A stretch of DNA of 64,000 nucleotides from Chitinophaga eiseniae (lineage in GTDB: Bacteria > Bacteroidota > Bacteroidia > Chitinophagales > Chitinophagaceae). The position numbers and the translations under genes were made by a program. Position 1 is the first letter of the stretch, and every line of letters begins with the position of its first letter. Below are positions 9,244 through 17,293 of this stretch, in pieces. The stretch lies in assembly GCF_900167135.1 (NCBI RefSeq), contig NZ_FUWZ01000001.1, positions 1,162,316 to 1,226,315 of the forward strand, read 5' to 3'. The notes beneath the pieces were generated by a model, which saw only the letters and a program-made list of their open reading frames with translations, had not been told where the DNA came from and did not search any database.

Positions 9244-11859
9244 TTATTTCTTTTGTTGTGCCAGGAAGCTCACGAGCGCTGCAAACTCTTCATAAGATAG
9301 CGCGTTGGCAAGACCTGCCGGCATCATGGATGTTTTCATTTCCTTACGGCTGATGATATCTGCCGTCTTCACGGTGTATACGTCTCCCGCAATGTCTCTC
9401 AGCACTACCTTGGCGGCTGTTTCTTCCGTCACGAACCCTACGTAGCTCTTATTGCCTTTAGCCGTGATGGTCACGGTGGCAAAGCCCTGGGAGATGGAGG
9501 CGTTAGGTTTCAGGATGGACTCGGCGATCCGCTCACGATTCATGATAGACCCGATTTGTCCCATGAAAGGCCCTTTCATTTTTTCACTTCTGCTGAGACT
9601 GTGGCAGGCAACGCAGCCCTGGTTGGCAAAGAGTATCTTTCCTTTGGCGGGATCTCCCTTTATTTGTTTTACTGCGATGAGCACATCTTCGATAGATGAT
9701 TTGCCCACCTGTCCTTTTTTGTTTTTTATTTTCTCCAGGTCGACTTTGACTTCTTTGGCAGCCACGGGTTCTGTTGGTTTCAGCGGGGCGAAGGCCGCTA
9801 TCTCCATTCTGTGGCGGGCGTCGAGGTCCCGGTAAAGGCCCATGTTGGCGGGACCGGCTTTCTGCGCTTCTCTCTTCAGGAATTTTTCGATGACAGGCGA
9901 TCCGGCCCACAGTACTGCTTTGTAATAGGGACCGTGGGAGTCCGGACGGGTGCCCCACCACCAGGAGGCGTCGTAAGTATCTTCTTTTTTATAGAGCCGT
10001 GCGAGGGTAGTCAGGATCTGTCTTTTCACCTTTGCATTTTTAGACAGGCGGTAGGCGGCGATCAGCCCATTTACTGCTTTCTCTTCATGCACATAACGCA
10101 GGGCCCATAGGGCAAGCGTTGCATTCGGGCCGTTGACGGCGGCTATCAGCGCGTCTGTGGCCTGCAGTGCCAGCAGTGCCCGCACAGCCAGGTGTGGCAG
10201 TACGATCGCGGCATTAGGAGTGGCATGGGGGCCTTCGGGGCTTTTCAACGGCGCCGCAAAGGAAGCCGGTACTTTTGTTTGTAACAAAGCGGTGGCGGCA
10301 TCTGCGCGGCCTAAGCGGCCGAGGCCCACGATGGCCGCGGCGCGCACGCGGGGAGATACGTCTTGCAGTCCCTCCAGGAAAGGTTGCTCAGGAACATCCG
10401 CCAGCAAGCCTTTGCGGTCTGCCAGCGCCCTCAGGGCATGTTCACGAAGACTGGCGTCTTTTGTCAGCGCCACCAAAGCGGCGATACCTTCTTTTCCTGT
10501 GGCCTGCGCATAGGTGTAGAGGCCTGCCACGCGTGCATACAGCGGCAGTTGTGCGTCAGATGCTATCTGCAGCGCGGCCGCTGTTCCCTGTTGCTCTGCG
10601 CGCCGGAGCAGTTCCTGCGAGGCGCTTAAGCGGGCTACGGCGCTGGCTGACTTCAGCATGTTAGCTAATTCCGCCACCGATGCCTTGCCCGGATCAGGGA
10701 AGGCGGTATAGGTCCAGTTATTGGGGACGGCCCTGACAACAAACCCTATCGTGTCGCTGCCGGAATAGCCGGCGCCATCCCATGCGGAAAGGTAAAGCCG
10801 GCCGGAGCCGTCCACATCCAGATCGGTGATCTGTGGCAGTGCTATAAAATCTTCTTCTTTTTGTGTGAAAGTGGGGCCATCGGGCGTTACCCGGTGGATA
10901 TAGAGCATGCTTCTGCCCCAATCGGCCATCATGGGAACATTGTTGTATTTCGCCGGCCAGGTGGGCTCGGACATAAATAAGGCGCCTGTGCCGGAGCCGC
11001 CGCCCAGGTCTGCCAGCGCGGGAATGATTTCATCGGTAAAATGCTGGAACAGTACCGGGTAACCATATTCGCCGGTCTGGAGGTGATGGGAGAACCTTAC
11101 GTTCCATCCGCCGCCATCGTTGGTGTTTTCCCGGGTGAAGATATTCATGTAGGGGTCGATGGCCACGTCGTACACGTTGCGTGTTCCATGGGAGAACACT
11201 TCCATTTCCGTGCCGTCGGGGCGTACCCTTACAATTCCTCCGCCCAGCATGGTCAGCTTTTTACCGGAACGGTCGGTGGCGTTATGGAAGCCGAAGTCAC
11301 CCACGGCGATATAGATCCAGCCGTCGATGCCCATGCGGATACCATTGGTAGCGTGATCGGTGCCCCGCTCCTGGATGTATTTGCTGTTGCTGAGATGCTC
11401 CACCAGTGGGGTGGGAGGGCCGTCGGCTTTTCCATCGCCGTCTTTATCTTCAAAAACCACCAGCGCCATCCCCGTGGCTTTGCCTGTTTCGCCGGAGAAG
11501 GTGGTGTGCAATACGAAGACCTGCGGGCCCCTGACGATGATACCGCGAGGGTTGTCCACGATGGCGAACTCCGTATGCTGGTCCATTTTGCCGTCATTGT
11601 CCCGGTCTACCAGCTTCAGTATCCGGCCTTTGCCCGCGTCTTTGCCAAGGGAGCCCATCATGTCTACGCCGACAAACACTTCGCCCGTGGGCGCTACCGC
11701 CAGGCACGCAGGACTGGGGGTAACGGACGGGCCGGAAAACCGGGTGATGTTGAGGTCTGCGGGCGTAGGCGTTGGCGTATTTTGCGAATACCCTGAAAAT
11801 GGTTTTACTGTGATAAGCGCTGTAAGGGAACAAATCAGCGCAACAGGAAGTTTGATCAT
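9244..11859 (-). CDS. PVC-type membrane-bound dehydrogenase-like protein with HEAT repeats and cytochrome c
   Basis: 871 residues with an N-terminal signal peptide (about 1-25). Residues about 35-390 form a glucose/sorbosone-dehydrogenase-like six-bladed propeller (ATNGIRMGIDGWIYIAVGDFG; EVFSHGTRNVYDVAIDP) with two EF-hand-like Asp loops (DRDNDGKMD, DKDGDGKAD). About 400-640 is alanine-rich and HEAT-like. About 740-871 is a class I cytochrome c domain with one CxxCH haem site (GCVACHS) and a late Met-containing segment. This architecture is common in Planctomycetes-Verrucomicrobia and in soil Bacteroidota. Likely a periplasmic sugar or alcohol oxidation enzyme passing electrons to the haem. 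Substrate and cofactor (PQQ or none) cannot be read from the sequence. Confidence 0.82.
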   Translation of the reverse strand: MIKLPVALICSLTALITVKPFSGYSQNTPTPTPADLNITRFSGPSVTPSPACLAVAPTGEVFVGVDMMGSLGKDAGKGRILKLVDRDNDGKMDQHTEFAIVDNPRGIIVRGPQVFVLHTTFSGETGKATGMALVVFEDKDGDGKADGPPTPLVEHLSNSKYIQERGTDHATNGIRMGIDGWIYIAVGDFGFHNATDRSGKKLTMLGGGIVRVRPDGTEMEVFSHGTRNVYDVAIDPYMNIFTRENTNDGGGWNVRFSHHLQTGEYGYPVLFQHFTDEIIPALADLGGGSGTGALFMSEPTWPAKYNNVPMMADWGRSMLYIHRVTPDGPTFTQKEEDFIALPQITDLDVDGSGRLYLSAWDGAGYSGSDTIGFVVRAVPNNWTYTAFPDPGKASVAELANMLKSASAVARLSASQELLRRAEQQGTAAALQIASDAQLPLYARVAGLYTYAQATGKEGIAALVALTKDASLREHALRALADRKGLLADVPEQPFLEGLQDVSPRVRAAAIVGLGRLGRADAATALLQTKVPASFAAPLKSPEGPHATPNAAIVLPHLAVRALLALQATDALIAAVNGPNATLALWALRYVHEEKAVNGLIAAYRLSKNAKVKRQILTTLARLYKKEDTYDASWWWGTRPDSHGPYYKAVLWAGSPVIEKFLKREAQKAGPANMGLYRDLDARHRMEIAAFAPLKPTEPVAAKEVKVDLEKIKNKKGQVGKSSIEDVLIAVKQIKGDPAKGKILFANQGCVACHSLSRSEKMKGPFMGQIGSIMNRERIAESILKPNASISQGFATVTITAKGNKSYVGFVTEETAAKVVLRDIAGDVYTVKTADIISRKEMKTSMMPAGLANALSYEEFAALVSFLAQQKK

Positions 11860-11958
11860 TGTAAACTGCTTGTGTAATAGTGGAATTTGCCTGTCAAGAT
11901 ATAAAAAAATAAAATTTATTTATAGCCTTTTTTGCCAACTTCCTTTGTACAGCAGCAT

Positions 11959-11993
11959 AAAAGCGGGTGTTTCCTGCGAAACACCCGCTTTTT
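11959..11993 (-). terminator. Rho-independent terminator of the serine hydrolase gene
   Basis: A perfect 14-bp stem (AAAAGCGGGTGTTT / AAACACCCGCTTTT) with a 6-nt loop. It lies 3 bp beyond the hydrolase stop codon. It has A/T tracts on both sides and so could work in either direction. Confidence 0.85.
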
Positions 11994-11995
11994 AT

Positions 11996-13144
11996 CTAAA
12001 GCTCAAACAGCATATCCCGTAATTTGAGCCATTCCACTTCTCCATCGTCGTTGTAATCTCCGTTGATCATCACCACTGCTGCCCGTTTGGTGGCATAGTT
12101 GATATACAGTTGCATATGGCTGCCCGGGACATCGCCGCCGTGGCCGAAGATATCCTGGCTACCTGCTTTGCGGTGTTGCCAGAAAAGCCCGTAGACGTCC
12201 TGTGCCCGGGGATTCTGTACTTTACCCATAGCTTCCAGCGTGCCGGCGGTGATGATTTGTTTGCCGTCTTTCACGCCGTTGTTTACCAGCATCCTGGCGA
12301 ATGTGCTGAGGTCTGCCAGGTTGGCGTGCAGGCCGCCGGTGCAGTAGTCCACCATACTATAATTACCGATTGGCTGCCTGTCAATGTTATAAGGCATAGC
12401 GAAGGGCTGTGTGGCATAATCGCGCAGATGCCATACAAGCGTTGTGGTACCCAGTGGAGCGATGAACTGGCGGTAGGACCAGGCGCCAAAGTCCTCTTTA
12501 ACGGTTAGTTCCACAATATAGGCTGCCAATGCGGAGCCCACGTTGGAATAGCTGAAGATGGTGGTATTCCGGTCGTCGTGGAAGGTGCTCGTGGCGTAGA
12601 GTTTTCCGGAAGGGGTCAGCATTTCGCGTACAAATTCCGACAGCGGCATGGGATGGTCCACGTCAGCTATGAGAATGTCTGTCTCCGCCCGGAGCGCATA
12701 GGTGGAGTCACAGATGCCGGAAGAGTGCGACATCAGTGCGCGCAGGGTAATTTTCCTGCCCGGATTTCTGGGGTTTTGCACCTTAAACGGCAGGTAGGTG
12801 TTGATATCGGCATCCAGGTTTAGTTGACCGTTTTCTACCAGTCGCATGATGCTCAGTCCGATGAGTGGTTTGGCGAAAGAACCGATTTTGAAAACAGTTT
12901 TCGCCGTCACTGCTTCTTTTTTCTCCAGGTTGGCCATGCCGGCGGTTTTAGACCATATGATCCCGTCGGGGCCTACCAGGGCTACGGCCACGCCGGGAAT
13001 CTTCACCCGGTCTGTCAGTACGGCGATCTGTTTCTCTACGTTCTCTGTTTTGAATGAGGCGGAAGGAGAGGTGTCGTCTTTGTCTTTCTTTTTGCAGGCG
13101 CAGAAGGCCAGCAGTAGTCCAAGGCCGAGGCAGTAGTTTCTCAT
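11996..13144 (-). CDS. Beta-lactamase-fold serine hydrolase lipoprotein
   Basis: 382 residues from the ATG at 13144; the frame extends upstream but this start gives a clean lipoprotein signal (LGLLLAFCAC, Cys about 17). Class C beta-lactamase/D-Ala-D-Ala peptidase fold: the SxxK active site is SFAK, the second motif is YSN (YSNVGSALAAYIV) and the third is HGG (FGHGGDVPGSHM). Such proteins (Pfam Beta-lactamase, PF00144) include esterases and peptidoglycan or D-amino-acid peptidases as well as beta-lactamases, so the substrate is open. Probably anchored in a membrane and facing the periplasm. It forms its own unit, divergent from the LytS gene. Confidence 0.88.
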   Translation of the reverse strand: MRNYCLGLGLLLAFCACKKKDKDDTSPSASFKTENVEKQIAVLTDRVKIPGVAVALVGPDGIIWSKTAGMANLEKKEAVTAKTVFKIGSFAKPLIGLSIMRLVENGQLNLDADINTYLPFKVQNPRNPGRKITLRALMSHSSGICDSTYALRAETDILIADVDHPMPLSEFVREMLTPSGKLYATSTFHDDRNTTIFSYSNVGSALAAYIVELTVKEDFGAWSYRQFIAPLGTTTLVWHLRDYATQPFAMPYNIDRQPIGNYSMVDYCTGGLHANLADLSTFARMLVNNGVKDGKQIITAGTLEAMGKVQNPRAQDVYGLFWQHRKAGSQDIFGHGGDVPGSHMQLYINYATKRAAVVMINGDYNDDGEVEWLKLRDMLFEL

Positions 13145-13350
13145 TTTTTTTTTCTGCAAATGAAAGCAGTATGGCGTAGACAGGCGAGGGGTATTATAGG
13201 AACAGGGGCATGGCGGCGGCCAACAAACGGTTGTGTCCAACAATGGCCGGATAGGGGTAGCGGCAGACGAGCCGCGTATTATTGGTAGACTAAATCAGCC
13301 GGTTGGTGAGATGAACGGTTACCTTCGTTTCCCGGCGGCTTTTCGAAACA

Positions 13351-14346
13351 ATGGAAATACAAGCAAGCGAGTGGAAAAGAATCATATCTGTTTTCCAGCA
13401 TTTGGTGCCAGCGGTGGTGTTATACCTGATCGTAGGAATGAACGATTATCAGCCGCAATGGCAACCGGTCATGAAAGTGTTGGCTACCCTGTTTATCCTT
13501 ATTGCCCCTTATGTGAACCAGTATGTGCTGGTGCCGGTACTGCTATTGCGCTTCCGGTACTACGCTTATGCCGCGGCAGTGATAGCGTTGCTCTCTCTGT
13601 TGCTGGGGGTGACGGTTTGGGTGGAGCCGCTGGTGGCGCCCATGCTGAAAGAGGGAAAAGCCTTTGAGCCTTACGAGCTGCAGGACGTATGTGTGTTTTT
13701 TGTGATGATGTTGTCGCTTGTAGCGGCTTCTACAGCTATACCGCTGTTCTGGCAATGGATGCAGGCCAGCTATTATCGTGCGGCAAGTTTGCAGACAGAA
13801 CTGGAGAACCTGAAGAAACAGTTGTCGCCGCACTTCCTGTTTAACACGCTCAATAACCTCGATACGCTGATTTATGCAGATCAGCAGCGGGCCTCTGCAG
13901 TAGTGCATTCTCTTTCCCGGTTGCTTCGCTACCAGCTGTATTTATCGGGCAACGGGCCCGTTCGGCTGCGGCAGGAGCTGGATTTTATCACTGACTTCCT
14001 GTATCTGGAGCAGCTGCGGCATGATGTGCTGGAGATAAACATCAGGGTGGCCGACGATGTGCAGGACGTGTTGTTACATCCGTTCCTGTTGATGCCTTTT
14101 GTGGAGAATGCCGTGAAACATAACAATTATAACGGAAACGCCTATATACATTTGCAGCTGTCCGCTGCTGCCGGCTGTTTGCAGTTCACCTGTTCCAACC
14201 CCGTGGCCCGCGAAGCGGCGCCTGCAGGTGGCGCGGGCCTGAATAATGTACGCCGCCGGTTGTCGCTGTTGTACCCGGACGAGCATACGCTGCAAACTGA
14301 TAATAACGGTCAGGTATATACGGTAGCTTTAACCATCAACATATGA
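13351..14346 (+). CDS. LytS-family sensor histidine kinase
   Basis: 331 residues. Four predicted membrane segments in residues about 10-140 are followed by a short coiled coil and a His_kinase (PF06580) domain with KKQLSPHFLFNTLNNLDTL (acceptor His) and a compact ATPase part (LMPFVENAVKHNNYN; GGAGLNNVRRRLSLLY). The stop overlaps the start of the LytTR regulator by 4 bp. Such pairs are frequent in Bacteroidota and respond to unknown envelope signals; no target gene is obvious next to it. Confidence 0.92.
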   Translation: MEIQASEWKRIISVFQHLVPAVVLYLIVGMNDYQPQWQPVMKVLATLFILIAPYVNQYVLVPVLLLRFRYYAYAAAVIALLSLLLGVTVWVEPLVAPMLKEGKAFEPYELQDVCVFFVMMLSLVAASTAIPLFWQWMQASYYRAASLQTELENLKKQLSPHFLFNTLNNLDTLIYADQQRASAVVHSLSRLLRYQLYLSGNGPVRLRQELDFITDFLYLEQLRHDVLEINIRVADDVQDVLLHPFLLMPFVENAVKHNNYNGNAYIHLQLSAAAGCLQFTCSNPVAREAAPAGGAGLNNVRRRLSLLYPDEHTLQTDNNGQVYTVALTINI

Positions 14347-15068
14347 ATTGTATTGTAATTGATGATGAACCGCTGGCGAGGGAGAAGATCCGGTTGCTGG
14401 TAGCGCAGGATGTATCGCTGCAGTTGCTGGGCTGTTTCCCGGCGGCAGACAAAGCGGCGGATTTCATGGAGTTGAACCCTGTGGATCTCGTCTTCCTGGA
14501 CGTACAGATGCCTGGCGGTTCAGGACTGGATTTTGCCCGGCAGCTGCCGCCGGAGGTGCTGGTGATCTTCACCTCTGCCTATGCGGAATATGCGCTGAAC
14601 AGCTATGACGTGAATGCTATCGATTATCTGGTGAAGCCCGTGCACCCCGCGCGTTTTGCACAGGCGGTACAGAAGGCAATGGACTTCGCCGATCTGAAAA
14701 GGCACCGGAAGCAGCAACAGCAGCAGACTGCGGCCCTGCATAAGGACCATGTGTTTGTGAGGGCCGACAGGCGCCTTCACCGGGTGGTATTCAGTGACTG
14801 CCGGTATATTGAAGGAATCAAGGATTACAGCGTATTACACCTGTCTGACCGCAAGCTGATGGTGGGCGTTAACCTGAAAGCGCTGCTGGAACAGCTGCCC
14901 CAGGACATTTTTGTAAGGATCAGTAAATCGGTGGTGGTTAATTTCCGGCACGTGTCCAGCCTCAATCACCAGGATGTGCGGATAGGGGAAGCAGAGTTGC
15001 TGATCGGCAATGCCTATCGTGAATACCTTTTCTCCTTTTTTGTAGAACATCACGTGGTAGGCAGATGA
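14343..15068 (+). CDS. LytTR-family response regulator
   Basis: 241 residues. The receiver domain (1-115) carries DDEPLA and the phospho-acceptor Asp in LVFLDVQMPGGSG; the Lys is in YLVKPVHPARF. A Q-rich linker (KQQQQQ) follows, then a LytTR DNA-binding domain (about 140-241) with FVRADRRLHRV, YIEGIKDYSVLHL and the late ISKSVVVNFRHVSSL. Partner of the overlapping LytS kinase. Its 3' end overlaps the convergent sigma-factor gene by 19 bp, so no terminator fits between them. Confidence 0.93.
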   Translation: MNCIVIDDEPLAREKIRLLVAQDVSLQLLGCFPAADKAADFMELNPVDLVFLDVQMPGGSGLDFARQLPPEVLVIFTSAYAEYALNSYDVNAIDYLVKPVHPARFAQAVQKAMDFADLKRHRKQQQQQTAALHKDHVFVRADRRLHRVVFSDCRYIEGIKDYSVLHLSDRKLMVGVNLKALLEQLPQDIFVRISKSVVVNFRHVSSLNHQDVRIGEAELLIGNAYREYLFSFFVEHHVVGR

Positions 15069-16282
15069 TCGATTTTTTGTTGAAGCGTTTGTTTCTCCGG
15101 CTGGGTTTTGGAGAGATGCCATGCCTGTTGCAGGTGTTGTAACGCCTGCTGATTATCGATGCCCTGATACAGTTCGCCCAGCAGGGCATGGTAGTAAGGA
15201 TTGCCGGAAAGGCCCAGTTTTTCTGCTTCCGGCAGGGCGGCGGCGTTGCCTTTTACTTTCGCGAGGGCGAAAGTACGGTTGAGGGCCGCTACCGGCGAAT
15301 ATTGCAGCTGCAACAACCGGTTGTACAGCTGTAAAATGTTATCCCATTTTTCCGGCGTGTCTTCCTTGATGGTGTGCCACCAGGCGATGGTGGCCTCCAG
15401 GTGATAGGCCGACAACGCGCTGCCCTGTGAGGCGGCACGCAGGTAGAAAGCGCCTTCGGTGATGAGGGTACGGTTCCATAAAGCTTCATCCTGGTCCTGG
15501 TACAGGATCAGGGCCCCATTTTCATCTTTTCGTGCCGGCAGCCGCGACGCATGAAAACACATCAGGGCCATGAGCGCGTTCACGGCAGGTGTGTTGGTCA
15601 GCGGATGGTCCAGCAGTAGTTTGGTAAGGCGCATAGCTTCGATGCATAATTCCTCGCGGATAACAGTATCCTGGCTTTCGGAGTAGTAGCCTTCGTTATA
15701 CAACAGGTAGAGCGTGGTGAGTACTGCGTTTAGCCGTTGCGGTATGGCGGCTGTTTCCGGCATTTCGATGGCTACTTTTTCCGCCCGCAGTTTCTCCCGG
15801 GCGCGGAACAGGCGTTTGTTGATCGTTTCTTTATTGGACAAAAATGCGTTGGCGATTTCGTCAATGCCGAAGCCGCAGAGGATGCGCAGGGCCAGGCCTA
15901 TCTGTGCTTCAGGAGGTATGGAAGGGTGACATACGGCAAACAGCATCTGCAGCTGGCTGTCGCTGATGTTTTTATCGGAGAGGTCTATCTCCGGGGCTGG
16001 TGTATCGGTGGTTTGTTTCAGCTCCGGCGCTATCTTCCCGTGGAACATATGCGTGCGGGCGAAATAATTTTTAGCCTTGTTTTTGGCCACCACATACAAC
16101 CAGGCCGCAGGGTTTTCCGGAACGCCTTTATAGGGCCATGTCTCCATCGCCAGCAGGAAGGTCTCGCTGGCTATATCTTCCGCCAGTTCTATATGGTCGA
16201 TACCAAAATGTTTACACAGAACGGCAGATACCCTGGAGAATTCAGTCCTGAATAAATGTGGTATTAGTTCCTGTTGCTGCAT
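15050..16282 (-). CDS. ECF sigma factor with C-terminal DUF6596 extension (ECF42-like)
   Basis: 410 residues, twice the length of an ordinary ECF sigma. Region 2 (about 10-75, EDIASETFLLAMETWPYKGVPENPAAWLYVVAKNKA) and region 4 (about 105-165, LRILCGFGIDEIANAFLSNKETINKRLFRAREKLR) are followed by a 230-residue alpha-helical, TPR/SnoaL-like extension (NALMALMCFHASRLPAR; LLQLQYSPVAALNRTFAL) typical of the SigJ/ECF42 group. Members of this group lack a conventional anti-sigma factor and are encoded with YCII/DGPF proteins, as seen here 50 bp upstream. The cue is unknown. The gap to the YCII gene contains a perfect palindrome. Confidence 0.88.
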   Translation of the reverse strand: MQQQELIPHLFRTEFSRVSAVLCKHFGIDHIELAEDIASETFLLAMETWPYKGVPENPAAWLYVVAKNKAKNYFARTHMFHGKIAPELKQTTDTPAPEIDLSDKNISDSQLQMLFAVCHPSIPPEAQIGLALRILCGFGIDEIANAFLSNKETINKRLFRAREKLRAEKVAIEMPETAAIPQRLNAVLTTLYLLYNEGYYSESQDTVIREELCIEAMRLTKLLLDHPLTNTPAVNALMALMCFHASRLPARKDENGALILYQDQDEALWNRTLITEGAFYLRAASQGSALSAYHLEATIAWWHTIKEDTPEKWDNILQLYNRLLQLQYSPVAALNRTFALAKVKGNAAALPEAEKLGLSGNPYYHALLGELYQGIDNQQALQHLQQAWHLSKTQPEKQTLQQKIDHLPTT

Positions 16283-16295
16283 AACGGAAAATTAA

Positions 16296-16317
16296 GCTCC
16301 TGCCCATGGGCAGGAGC
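16296..16317. repeat. 22-bp perfect palindrome between YCII and sigma genes
   Basis: GCTCCTGCCC-AT-GGGCAGGAGC with no mismatch. On the minus strand it lies 14 bp after the YCII stop and 13 bp before the sigma start and is followed by TTAATTTT. It could be an intercistronic terminator/attenuator or a dimeric operator. Confidence 0.6.
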
Positions 16318-16331
16318 CGTTACTGTATCAA

Positions 16332-16685
16332 CTAATGCATATCTTCTCCCCGGATGATCTTTCTTACTTCCACGGTATTGCCTTCGCCGCCTAAAATGGG
16401 GCAGTCTTTGGCAAAAGAAGCGGCTTCGTCGGCAGATTCGGCTTTTACGATAATATAACCGCCCAGCGTTTCCTTGATTTCTCCGAAAGGTCCGTTAGTG
16501 ACCATTTTGTTATGATGTACCACGCGGGCGTCGTCAAACAGGAGACCGTTGCCCAATACAAATTTGTTTTGTGCGGCAATGCCGCCGATCCAGTCCATGG
16601 TGGCTTTCATCCATATCTGCATTTGTTCGGGGGAGGCAATTTTCTTACCATCTTCGTGGCGGAAAATCAACATAAATTCGTCCAT
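16332..16685 (-). CDS. YCII/DGPF-domain protein
   Basis: 117 residues with a YCII fold: MDEFMLIFRHEDG at the start, the conserved TNGPFGEIKETLGGYIIVKAESADEAASFAKDCP block, and a short C-terminal strand (TVEVRKI). Proteins of this family are small ferredoxin-like dimers and in many genomes are targets or partners of ECF42 sigma factors; the downstream gene on the same strand is such a sigma factor. Enzymatic activity is not established for the family. Cytosolic. Confidence 0.88.
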   Translation of the reverse strand: MDEFMLIFRHEDGKKIASPEQMQIWMKATMDWIGGIAAQNKFVLGNGLLFDDARVVHHNKMVTNGPFGEIKETLGGYIIVKAESADEAASFAKDCPILGGEGNTVEVRKIIRGEDMH

Positions 16686-16903
16686 GATGAGTGCGTTTTT
16701 GTTATGAGAAATATTGTTTCAGAACACCCCTTAACAAATGGAAATTACCAAATTGGACAGCTGCCGGAAAAAATATTTACAATCCTGCGTCCGCTTTCGT
16801 TCACGCGGCAGTCCTGCAGGGAAAATCACGTAAAAGCGGGATTTTCTGTCTGTCCTGATTATTTTAAATTGTTAACATTTCTAATCACTCAAACCGGTAA
16901 ATT

Positions 16904-17047
16904 ATGAAAAAGAAACCCGCAGCCAAATTAAAATTGGCTAAAATCAAAGTGGCCGCCCTCAGTCAAACCGTTGTGGTAGAAGATCATAACCGCACCCTGC
17001 CGATCACACAACACAAAACCTGCCCTGAAACTTTCTGGGTTTGTTAG
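16904..17047 (+). CDS. Orphan class I lanthipeptide-like precursor peptide
   Basis: A 47-residue ORF too short for ordinary gene calling. It starts MKKKPAAKLKLAKIKVAAL, which resembles the leader of Bacteroidota class I lanthipeptides (K-L-x-L-x-K-x-x-I/V-A-x-L). The C-terminal half (TLPITQHKTCPETFWVC) contains three Thr and two Cys, so it could be dehydrated and cyclised to lanthionine rings. The ATG is preceded by an A-rich stretch (CCGGTAAATT) and 217 bp of otherwise empty divergent intergenic DNA. No LanB, LanC, transporter or protease gene lies in the window, so any modifying enzymes would have to act from another locus. The reading is by pattern; no mass or expression evidence exists. 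Confidence 0.6.
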   Translation: MKKKPAAKLKLAKIKVAALSQTVVVEDHNRTLPITQHKTCPETFWVC

Positions 17048-17049
17048 TC

Positions 17050-17292
17050 TCGCAAAGGCTTAGTAAGAGAGCAAAGACCGCAGAGAAGGCGTTTTGTTGA
17101 TAAGAGCGCAGCGAAAGCGGATGCCTTTGTTTAGTCTGATTGTATAAGAACGCAAAGAAACGAATAGCATAGGCCGTTGGCTATTGTATTTATCCTTTAC
17201 AATAACTATTTTGGGAAGGACATATATTATAATCAACCAAATATAAGATTCGTTTCTTTGCGTTCTTGTTTTTTCTTATAAAATCTTTGCGT
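17050..17292. repeat. GCAAAG-type intergenic repeats with 20-bp inverted repeat
   Basis: The 246 bp between the precursor peptide and the isomerase gene hold degenerate copies of a purine-rich unit (GAGCAAAGACCGCAGAGAAGG; AAGAGCGCAGCGAAAGCGG; AAGAACGCAAAGAAACGAAT). The last copy, at 17146-17165, is repeated as a perfect 20-bp inverted copy at 17248-17267, and TCTTTGCG abuts the next start codon. No ORF or promoter is convincing here. Similar GCAAAG/CTTTGC repeats are scattered between genes in many Bacteroidota. Confidence 0.6.
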
Positions 17293-17293
17293 G

